From Branchinecta lynchi (taxonomy: Eukaryota; Arthropoda; Branchiopoda; Anostraca; Branchinectidae): 64,000 nt of DNA. The position numbers and the translations under genes were made by a program. The notes below the pieces were generated by a model. It was given only the letters and a program-made list of their open reading frames with translations. It was not told where the DNA came from and did not search any database. Positions 23,401 through 35,400 of this stretch are shown here, piece by piece. The stretch's first letter is position 1; each line of letters starts with the position of its first letter. The stretch covers positions 2,480,001 to 2,544,000 of the forward strand of contig JAKZAP010000005.1 in assembly GCA_023053575.1 (NCBI GenBank), read 5' to 3'.

Positions 23401-26400
23401 GTTATGTAAATTGTTTCCCTGTTTTCGCTACAAGTCAGCGGGTCTCCGAAAAGGCTTAAAACAGACAATAGTGGGTTATTTGTTGAAAGCACAGCATAGT
23501 TTTAAAGTATTCAAATATATAAAAATACTGTAAGTTGAAGAGTAAATAGTGCGAAGGGTCCTTTAAGACAGATTCATCTTTCATCATCTCAACATCCGTT
23601 CGTGGTTGAAACACGCTCTCCTGACACTTCTCACTAATTAAGGTTTATTAGACAAAAACCGGCTAGCGAGCTCGTTTGTGTGTCTTCACAAAATCTATTT
23701 AACACTCACAGGTTACATAACGGGACGCATTGCGGTACAGATACTGACGCTATACTAACATTTTATTAAACACATTCACGAAAAACGGCTCAAGCGTATT
23801 AATGCGCCTGTTTGTTTTGGTTTTATCTGGATTCAGCTTCAGCTGCGAACGCTTACGATTGTTTACGAGCGCATCAGGTGGGAGGGTAGTACGGTGTTGG
23901 ACAGATGCAAGGACTGTACAGGCAAACTTGAAAATCAGTGTATTACGACGTTCATGCAGTACTTGCACACTAAATGCAGCACACTCTCATCATCCCTACC
24001 GTACATAGTACACAAGTAAGTACCGAGCTTCGCCTCTCAGTTACAAATGTGTTGTCTGACCTCATACTTAATTTCTTCCCTTCCCCTTTAAAGAAGAAAC
24101 CTCCTTCGCCCAAGTCTCCTTTGCCGCAGCAAAAAAAAGGCAGGGAAACTAGAGACCCATTGCCAATAAAATTGTACCTTGCCTTTTACCTTTTGATATT
24201 GCCAAACATGGACTTCTTAGGCTTTTAACATATTACCTAAATATGCCTATTTCTCCCACCTCGAAATCTACCGTTTACCCCCGTTCCATAATTTATCCAG
24301 GCCACACTCTCATAAGGCGTATTCCCGAGGATTCCTCGGGGAATCGAAGGGAACGGCGAGAACAGAGGGAGTCACTCACGCGCGGATTCCGCGGACGGAA
24401 AAGAACGAGAACACGCGGAATGCTTCCAAAATGGATTTTGTTGTAAAAATAGATATACAGTTGACGAAATTAGTATATATCCACTTTATCTTCGTGTTGT
24501 TTATTCTCATTGTTTTTAATTAATTTTACATTGCACCAACACCAGCAAAAATCTGAAGGGAGTCCTTTTTGGTGATAGTCATGATAATCGGAGCATTCCC
24601 CGTCCGCGGGAACTGGCGAGAATACGAGGAGTGAATCCCCGGCCAAACAAAGATGCGGGGACTCCTCAAGCGGAGTCCTCGGGGAACGGCGAGAATAGAC
24701 CTATAGAATTTTTCTTTTCAGGCGCGTTCCAAAATTTGGCGATTCATCCTTCAAGGCCTCCAAATATGCTGATTTTGAAGGGACCAGGCTAATTGTTTAT
24801 TTCTTCTCTTTTTTCAGATTGGTGCAAACATGGGTATCGTTGGAATGACGAAAGAACATTTAGGATTGGCGTTAGCGCTCAACGTACCCGTTTTCGTAGT
24901 CGTTACGAAGATTGACATGGCTCCGCCCAATATCCTACAAGAGACTTTAAAGCTGCTTGTGAAGATTCTCAAGTCCCCTGGATGCAGAAAAGCCCCGGTC
25001 ATGGTTAGGACGCATGATGACGTCGTTCTGAGTGCCACGAACTTCGTTACGGAAAGGTATGCCTTTCAAAGTTCGTCTCTATTTGATAGGCTACTGGCAA
25101 AAGTCTAATTCTTGACATATCATTCTGAACGCAACGAAGTTCGTGACGGAGGGCTTCGGCGAAGTTTGTGCTCCGTTACTAACAAACTCGGCCGAGCCGA
25201 AAAAGCGCCAACAAGTTGTGGGTGCAGAACGACCATACGGCCTGGATTTCTGAAGCATATTTGACAGTGCAAAACGGGCAAATCAGCTACATTTTATTAG
25301 AGCTATATTTCAGGCAAGTTCATTCTGTTCATTTTCCAGCTTGAGCGGCTTGAGCCTGAAGAGGACCCTTGCAAAGAAGGGCTGAAATATATCTCTAATA
25401 AAATGTAGCTGACTTATCCGTTTTGCACTGTCAAATATGATTCGCAGTCAGCTTGAGCTGAAGGACTATCTAGCAAGTCAGCTACATTTTATTAGAGCTA
25501 TATTGCAGGCAAGTTCATTCTGTTCATTTTCCAGCTTGAGCCTGAAGAGGACCCTTGCCAAGAAGGGCCGAAATATAGCTCTAATAAAATGTAGCTGATT
25601 TATCCGTTTGCACTGTCAAATATGATTCGCAGTCAGATTGGACTGAAGGACTATCTATATTTCCGAAGCGTATAATTCATAGGGAACTATGGATCATCGA
25701 AAAGGCAGAATAAGTAAAATGGGTCCGCCAGAAAATCAGACAAAAAACAACAACAAAAATGGTACAACAACACAAAAATGATACAACAAAAAAAATACAA
25801 CTTACAAAATGAGTGTCAGGCAGTATCTATTTGTTTCAATAACATGTTTTGAGGTTTTCTGTCCCATCTGCCTTACAGTCAGCTTGACTGACTCGTTATT
25901 ATAAAGGGACCGAGTTTGGAATGATGTTGGCTGAAATTAAGATTATGTGGAAAGGAACAATAGCCTTACCAGTAGACATTCATATCATCTTATGGTATTG
26001 TTCCTTAATTTCTGCCAATTAATTCCTTTCAAATAAAATAAGACATTTTTTTTTTTTTTTTTTTTAGGCTGTGCCCGATCTTCCAAGTGAGCAACGTGAC
26101 CGGTGAAAATCTGGACCTGTTGCGAAGTTTCATGAACTTGCTGTCTGCTAGAATGCCAGCTCATGCCAATGAGCCAGCTGAGTTTCAGATTGACGATACT
26201 TACTCCGTTCCAGTAAGTATACACCCTTATCTTGAAGACCGAGGCGTTGCTGTTTGCAATGCTTGTAATAATGGTTTTTTATGGCACTTGCCTTCCGGCC
26301 GAGTGCCATATACCGATCACTTTTCCGTCGGTCTGTCGGTCGGTCGGTTAGTCCGATGTTTGCGAGTTAGGGTACTTCCAGATACGCTAAGACGATGAAA

Positions 26401-29400
26401 CTTGGCAGGCATATTAGGGACCCGACCAAACTAAGTTGGAAATAGTCACTTGCCCGATCCGACCATCGTGGGGGGAGGGAGGGGAGCCAGAATCCGGAAT
26501 TTGGTGGCATGCATAACTTTCGAACAGGTTATCGGATCTTAAGGAAATTTGATATTTGGAGAGACGTCATGTCTCAGATGTTCCATTTCAAGTCCGGACC
26601 GAATCCGATGAATGTGGGGGGGGGGGGGCAGGGGGGGACCGGAAATCATATGACAAGCTTAGAGTGGAGGGATCGGGATTAAACTTGGTGAGAGGAACAA
26701 GCACAAGCCCTAGGGACATCATTGGCTTAACTCCGTATCACCGGAATTCCGGTGATACGGAGTTAAGTTACTTCTAGGTAGGCTGGGACAGTGAAACTTG
26801 GCAAGCGTACCAGGGACCCGACCAAACTAACTTGGAAATAGTCAATTCCCCGATCCGACCACCGTGGGGGAGTGGAGGGAAGGCGAATCCGGAATCTAGA
26901 GGTACGTATAACTTTAGAACGGGTGATCAGATCTTAATGAAACTTGATATTTGGAAAGACCTCGTTTCTCGGATGTCCCATGTGAAGTCCGAACCGGATC
27001 CGATTATTGTGGGGGGGGGGGGAGTCAGAGGGGTAGCCGTAAATCTTGTGACACGCTAAGAATGGAGCGATTGGGATGAAACTTGGTGGGAAGAACAAGC
27101 ACAAGCCCTAGATTACCAGTGACAGAACTGGATCGGGTTCGAGCACTGTGGGGGGAGTTAGAAGGGGAGGTCCGGAATTCTGGTGATCACCAGTAAGTAC
27201 CTCCAGATGTGCTAGGACCATGAAACTTGAACATTAGAGACTTGACATGATTAGAATATTTTTGCCTCATGGGTTTTGCTTACAACTGAATTTCTTAAAG
27301 TACAAATGATACTTTTGATTAAAATATACATTTCATTCTCCCGATGAGCTCATCATCATTTTTGCTTCAAAAGTTTTGATTACAGATAAATTTCTAGCGC
27401 CCCTAAAGTGCGCATCATCACAGATAGATGCATTATCAAACGATACGTTCTCGTGATTTCCAAGGACCCATTATCTCAAGGGTTTTGTTTACAAATAATC
27501 ACAACAAACCCACGAATTGAAGAATTCCTACTTTCATCCTCTGACCCAGCCTTGCAAGTGCCATATGAGCTTGCAGCTCTTGTTTAGCCCCTTGTGTTAT
27601 TATTACTCTTTATACTCTGGCCGGCAGTTTATGTCCGACTTGAAAACATTATAGGGTAGCGTTCGAGCGGCGGCAATAATCAACCTTCGAAGGCGTATTC
27701 GGGATCGTAGTCTTTCGCTTGGTAGTTCGAGCTGACTTACTGTATTGACAATTTCAGTTCGCAAAAACGTCGAGAAATATCCAACAGCTTTGGCTAGGTC
27801 AGTTTCTAATTCGCATCTCAATCTATTCTGCGTCAAAACTGATCTTCCGTTCCTGCTAAAAGTAGCAAAAGTAGCAAATAAGTACTACCGGAGGATAGAT
27901 AGATAGATAGATGGTAGATAAATCTTTTTATTCGCCAAAAGCTTATCATGGCTCACGCCAAATTTGTTTGGTACAGTCATGGATACAACTTATGAACACA
28001 CACATAAATAACATTATAATTTTAAACTAGCAGCTCAGCTTATGCTTCGTTATACAACTTTAAAAATGAAGGGACAAAACTCTTTGCAAACCTCTGGTGG
28101 GCACATTTGATTGGCTGCAACTTTTCAACCGCAATAGCTACCTTGCGAGGGAGTCTTTTTGTCAGCTTTTCAGAAGGGAAAATATTTTTGTGGATGGGGT
28201 GATTCAGAGATTTGACACCAAATTCCATGCAGAGTTTCAGCCTTCGTTCATGTAAGGAGGTGATTTCGAATTTACGTAGTAACTCTTCATATGACCTCTC
28301 GGCCACCTTTGACGCTATGATTAGAGCTCTTTTTTTAATCTTCTCAATTCTGGCGGTCTGTTCGACCGTGAGGCCAAAATGCCAAACAGGGCATTTTGTA
28401 ATTTGAAACAAATTCTAAATTTGGACGGATAAATGAAATATAAATCCGGAACAAGTGTTTAGTGGGTGCCCCATGCCTGGACATGAGCTTAAGCATCTGA
28501 AGTCTGGCATTCCCTCGCTTTATCATGCTAGTCGTCTGTGCTTCCCATTTTAAATCTTGAGTTAATATTATCCCTAGGAGTTTAATTTTTTCTGTACTCA
28601 CAGAATTTCAGGTAGAAAGGTAGGGTTGAAAGATTTAAAAAAAAAGAAATTGTCATAGTGTACGATTTACCATCATTCACTGTCATATTAGATTTCTAAG
28701 CTTGCATTTTTACTTTACTCACAATATCTTGAACTTGACTCGGATCCTCTCCACAACAAACTTCAACAATTGTAAGATCATCAACATACTTCCAACGATT
28801 TTCAATATCATCAGCTATATCATTAATCATAACTAAACAAAAAAATTGGGCCTAAGATGGTACCCTGGGGCACACCACATAGTAAGCCATCGCTTCTGGT
28901 TCAGAGTAAACATTCCGATACTTTGGAGGGTATGTAAAAAGCTACCATCTTATGCCACGAATCATACCCCGTTGACAATTTTTATTTTATTTTAGGGCGT
29001 TGGAAATTCTGCGACCAATTGCAGCATCGATTTAAGCTAATAAATTCTATCTCCGCCGCTAGATCGTATCTGCTTTCCGACAAATGTAGAAGATGGTTGT
29101 TGGGTAAAGATTGCATTGTTAGAAACAGAAGTGCCCGGGTCACTACAGAAGTCATTTTCAAATGTCTACAGTAGGCTAGGGTTGCCATTTCACTAAACGA
29201 AAACACCCTACAAAAGTAGAAATAAGTAATACCGGAGGATGGTAAATAAAAAGCAACCATTTGTTCCACGAACCATATACTATTGACAATTTTTATTTAT
29301 TTTTAGGGCGTTGGAAATCAGTTGCAGCATCGATTTAAGCTAATAAATTCTATCTCCGCCGCTAGATGGTATCTGCTTTCCCACAAATGTAGAAGATGGG

Positions 29401-32400
29401 TGTTGGGTAAAGATTGCATTGTTAGAAACAGAAGTGCTCGGGTCACTACAGTAGTCATTTTCAAATGTCGACAGTAGGCTAGGGTTGCCATTTCACTAAA
29501 CGAAAACACCCTACAAAAGTAGAAATAAGTAATACCGGAGGATGGTAAATAAAAAGCAACCATTTGTTCCACGAACCATATACTATTGACAATTTTTATT
29601 TATTTTTAGGGCGTTGGAAATCAGTTGCAGCATCGATTTAAGCTAATAAATTCTATCTCCGCCGCTAGATGGTATCTGCTTTCCCACAAATGTAGAAGAT
29701 GGGTGTTGGGTAAAGATTGCATTGTTAGAAACAGAAGTGCTCGGGTCACTACAGTAGTCATTTTCAAATGTCGACAGTAGGCTAGGGTTGCCATTTCACT
29801 AAACGAAAACACCCTACAAAAGTAGAAATAAGTAATACCGGAGGATGGTAAATAAAAAGCAACCATTTGTGCCACGAACCATATACCATTGACAGTTTTT
29901 ATTTATTTTTAGGGCGTTGGAAATCAGTTGCAGCATCGATTTAAGCTAATAAATTCTATCTCCGCCGCTAGATGGTATCTGCTTTCCCACAAATGTAGAA
30001 GATGGGTGTTGGGTAAAGATTGCATTGTTAGAAACAGAAGTGCTCGGGTCACTACAGTAGTCATTTTCAAATGTCTACAGTAGGCTAGGGTTGCCATTTC
30101 ACTAAACGAAAACTCCCTACAAAAGTAGCAAATAAGTAATACCGGAGGATGGTAGATAAAAAGCTACCATTTTGCGCCACGAACCATATCCCATTGGCAA
30201 TTTTTATTTAATTTTAGGGCGTTGGAAATCAGTAGCAGCACCGATTTAAGCTAATAAATTCTACATCCGCCGCTAGATCGTATCTGCTTCGCCACAAATG
30301 TAGATGATGGGTGTTGGGTAAAGATTGTAATATTAGAAACAGAAGTGCCCGGCCACTGCACTAGTCATTGCACTAAAAAAAAAAATTCCTTTTAAAAAAA
30401 ATTCCTAAGTACTACCGGAGGATGGTAGGTAAAATGCTACCATTTTATGCCACGAACCATATTGATAGTTTTATTTCAAATATTCGTTGAGCCAAAGCTG
30501 ACTTTGAAACGTTTATTCAAACAATGTTTACAACGGATACGTCAGCTATGATTCTTCATCAGCGATATTTCGGTCCTTCTTGGCAAGGGTCCTCGTCAGG
30601 CTGTCAATCCTCTGGTTCAACTTCGGGGAAGGAAACAAACCTGTAATAAATAACTGAAGCTTCTACCGACTATAGATATCTTATTAAAGTAAATTATCTT
30701 CAAATACCACTATAATGAAAAAACTAGTCCTGAGATTTAATTTTTGACAACGACGCTGTTTTTGCTGCACGATTGGGGCGATGAGAGGAAAGGTTTTTTT
30801 CTGCATTTTGATCAACTTCGGTTGGGCTGAAAACTTAAATATTATTTTATTAATGACCTCGTTCTACGTTTATCCGTTGTAAACATTGTTTGAATAAATG
30901 TTGTATTTCATTTTAGGGCGTTGGAACAGTTGTGTCCGGGACTACATTGCGAGGCTGTATAAAACTGAACGACACTTTGCTCCTGGGGCCCGACCCCGTT
31001 GGTCAGTTCTTCCCCATTGTGGTAAAGAGCATACACAGGAAACGAATGCCTGTACATGAAGTCCGAGGAGGCCAAACAGCGTCCTTTGCTCTAAAAAAGG
31101 TATTATAACTTACTTGTTTCGGTCAGGTGCCAATAGGACATCTTCCCGCTAGATCCAAGATGAGATACCGTGAAAAAAGCCGTTCTCTTGAGACTGTGAA
31201 CGTGTCCGAAAGCTTTTTGGTGCTGTAAATGCTGCATTAATGCTGCATTTTCTTTTCTTTTTTGTCCGAAAGCTGTTACCTTCCTTTCTTCTCTGACACT
31301 TCTAGAATACTAAAATTTAAGTCAGGAAGAAGAAGAAGAAAAAAGAACTAGCTGTAAAAAGCTGACAAAATGGATGAGCTACTGATATTCAACCTTCTTA
31401 TCTTTCCTTTCTTCTTTGGACCATGTTCGCCAGCTGTGGTATGTTTGCCGAGTTGTCAGTTGTCTTTTTGAATTTGTTACGTTTGCCGCCGAAAACACTG
31501 AGAGAATCGCCGTACTCCTCAGTTTCTTCATGAAAATTTAGCATTCTTGATTCGATGAATTTTATGCTGAATTAATGCTGCATTACTTCAGCGAAAATTT
31601 AAGTCCGAAAGCGAAATGCTGCATAAAATGCTGAATTAATTCAGCATTTTCGTTCGTTTCGGAGCTTTCGGACACGTTCTGTGTAGCTGTACTATAATAA
31701 TAATAATAATAATAATTTATTGGAAAAAGCCTAATACGGCCATACAACAGATTCCTGAAGCGCCAACAACAATTTATAACACTAATAATGAAACACAAAC
31801 TATTTTCTTCTTTTCATTGCATTCAAAACGAAAGAAACTATCTCACGGATTACACTTTTACTTGTCGACTTTAAGATACCAGGGAAGAGAACACCACCAG
31901 CCATCCCAACTCCACCCAATGAAGGAAGCTCTTGGCACTGTCCTAGAAGGTGGTCAATGGTATCTTGCCCAGTGCAACAAAGTGGCCAATTGTAATTCTC
32001 CTCACCGACCTGTTTTCGCCTATCAAAAACTTTCTTTCTGTACCGTAATGGAAGAGAGTTAGTCCGGAGTTGGAACCATACCCTAAGTGCCTGTGCCGAC
32101 AATCCTAATTTAAAATAATATTCAAATCCAAAAGTAGTTATTTGTAAATCATTTATCCAGAATAACCCAAAGTGGTGGAGACGATAGCGCTTACACATGA
32201 CCAGAGATGGGCGAATCCGATCATGAAAGGATTCGAATCCGAATTCAGGGCTGGGTACGAATCCGATTCCGAATCCACCATTTCATGCTGAGAATTCAGA
32301 TCCAGATTCGAATCCGACCTTAACAAAAATTAAAGCATGTACATAGGTTTTAGTTCGAAAATCAAAGGTGCCAAAAAGCACTGATAGCTAAGGTAATCAG

Positions 32401-35400
32401 ATAACGTGATGGGAACACGGAGGATGGTTGGTGGTGGAGATCAAAGAGTTGGATTGCCCAAGCGCACTGTGTATAAATTGGGAAACGGAAACTAGAGGAA
32501 TGTATAGACTAGAAATTGAGCGGATTCGTAAGATTGAAGGTTTGTGATCCGAGTCCGAAACCGAACTCTGATTCGCCCCTCTCTGCACACGACGCTAAAC
32601 AGACCTATACAGACGATAGAGACAAAACCTAGAAAAGTGAAAACACGGAGTAAATTCTAATTTTAACAAATAGATCTGAATCGTTAACATATTATTAAAT
32701 ATTTTAAACTGGCATTTATTTACAGTCCGATGGGTAGTTTTCGTACGGTAACCTTCAAGATAATAATGATAATATGCTGCAGTCAGTATATATTACGGAT
32801 GCCGAGAATATATACATTATATATATATTCTTTTATTTGTTTCTCTCAGAACTGAGAGAGCCTACAAAATATAATTTATTTTTGTTTTCAGAACTATGCC
32901 TAAACGAACGGATCCATTCAGTGACATAAATACTGTAAGATACGTAACGACCCTTTTAAGTATTATCGTTTCGCGATAACGATAAAACTTAAAAGGGACA
33001 TAACATAGCTATTCTCGGCATCCATCATAACATATAACACAAGAATTTGTATCCACGTGTTGAACCTGATCCAGCTTCTGGCAATGTAAATAGTGCATTT
33101 TTCAGAAAATGTTTCAAGGCGCCTGCAACTCTTGCTGTAAAGAGAGAAAAAATGTGCATGACCTTTTCCACTACACCTTGCGATAACCATACATATTACT
33201 GTTCTATTAGCTGTAAGGTGATGGCCGGATGGCCTTGCGATCATTTCTTGCTCTTTTTGATTTCAAATGCGCGTCTCTCTTTCAGATTAAGAGATCTCAG
33301 TTACGGAAAGGCATGGTCATGGTGGCTCCTTCGCTTAACCCTCTTGCCTGTTGGGAATTTGAAGGCGAGATTCTCATTCTCCATCATCCTACGACTATCA
33401 GTGTGCGATATCAAGCTATGGGTAAGTTGAGCTTTCTTTTTGTTCGTTCGTCCGGAATTATTTATGAAGTCTTTCAAACGGGTGTGTAATGTATACCTTC
33501 CTATGCTCTACAGGTCGTATTAAGACCATGAGTTATGTGGAGGTTGATACGATATCCTATCAGCCTCCAGAGATGATGATACGAAGCCGTATGAGCCTCC
33601 ACAGAAGTTCATCGAGCATTTTTCCCCAAATACTGAAATTCAGAACCTGGCCCCAAAAAGTACAAAAAGACATCACAGTCAGAAAGAAAGAAAAAACAAC
33701 TAAAAATTAATACAGAAAAAGAAGTTGAAAAACATTACAGAGAAAAAAACGTTCAAAAACTGAAAAAGGTGAAAGAAAATCTTGCTTTCCTAGCCAACCA
33801 ACCCAGGTACAATCAAATTTCCATGGAAAATACAAATTGTCAACTGAAGCAACATCTTACTTTTCTTTGCTTTCCAAAAGGTATAGCTATTGAGCAATTA
33901 TCACTAGTTGCGTTTTTGCAGACACCATGGTATCTGTTACCACGGTAACTGAATCTGCAATAAGTCGTTTTTGCAGTTACCGTGCTAAACTTCTTTCTCA
34001 CCAATTTGACAAAATTTGATGAAAGTGAGATGACTTTTCAGATACCACGATCAGCTACCACGGTCGGACCGTGGTATCTGAATATCAGATACCACGATAA
34101 CTGCAAAAATGCCTTTTGACCGTGGTATCAGATACCACAATAACTGCGAAAACGACTCTGGACCGTTGTATCAGATACCATGGTATCTGTAAAAACGCAG
34201 CTACTGTCTTTTCATTTGATTTTGCTCTAATTTTTTCAACCGTCCACTTGTTTTCTTGACGGAACCTGTGACTTTTGGCCGCAAAAACCCGTGAACTTCT
34301 GGCGGCTATGAAACTAGGTCCTTTTCACCGACTGTTAACGAGAAATCTCGGGTTATCATCTTCGTAATAAATTATATGCCTCAACTTGTATGCCTCATTT
34401 TTGTATTTATTGGTAAGGAAGCGGTCGCAGTATTCTAGCTCGCTTTGTCGAAATAACGAAAATGTATGACAATATTTGATAGTACAAAACGGATACTTTA
34501 GCTGAATTTTATTTGAGACATATTTCGGGCCCTTCTTGGCAAAGGTCCTCTTTAGGCTCGAAATCGCTCAAGTTGGTAAAACTTTTCCCACAAGTTGATT
34601 TTTCCAACTTGAAAAATCAGCTGACGTATCATTTTTGCACTATCAAATATGATTCGCAGTCAGCTTGGGCCGAAGGAATATTTAAAGTATGACAAATCGC
34701 AGGATTCTGCGACCAGTTGCAACATCGGTTTAAGCTAATAAATCCTGTCTCCGCCGCTAGATGGTATCTGTTTCGCCACAAATGTAAAAGATCAACTGTA
34801 TTGTTAGAAACAGAAGTGCCCAGGTCACTACAGTTGTCATTTTAACATGTCTACAGTAGGCTATGGTTGCCATTTCACTAAACAAAATTCCCTACAAAAG
34901 TAGCAAATAAGTACTACTTAAGAAGATTGAGTACGCTATTACCCAAACAAAAATTCTGCTTGAAAAAGTCATAATAGTTAACAAAGCTCCTTGTCAGTGA
35001 GATCGGACTAACAAGCTCAAAGGCTATATTAAAAATATCAACCTCGCTGCGCTCGGCTGATATTTGTAAACCTGCCTCTGGACAGATTTTTTTCAGTCGA
35101 CGTCTCGTAGTTATTAAAGGTCAACTTCGGACATCGAGGTTGATATCGGAAATATAACACCAAAGTGTTATTGAAAATAACCTATCCGAGCCGAAGGCGA
35201 GGTAGGCTATGACATTTTGTTAAATGGCCGTCGATGTTGTTATTCTGATATATGGAGGTATGTTAATTATTATAACTTTTTCGAACAGAATATTCTTATA
35301 AGTATAAGGAAAAAAAAATAAAAAATAAAATTAAAGCATACGGTACAACATAAGATACAATCACGCAGAGGTAAAAAAAAAAAAAAAAAAGGTATAAGGA

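Noticed and set aside
28982..29875. Three near-identical minus-strand ORFs of 84-95 codons
   Set aside because: They are shadows of the 303-bp tandem array; the same frame repeats with the unit and has no start context or family match.
28916..30475. CRISPR-like periodic repeats
   Set aside because: Units are about 303 bases and contiguous, with no short repeat/spacer alternation, in a eukaryotic intron.
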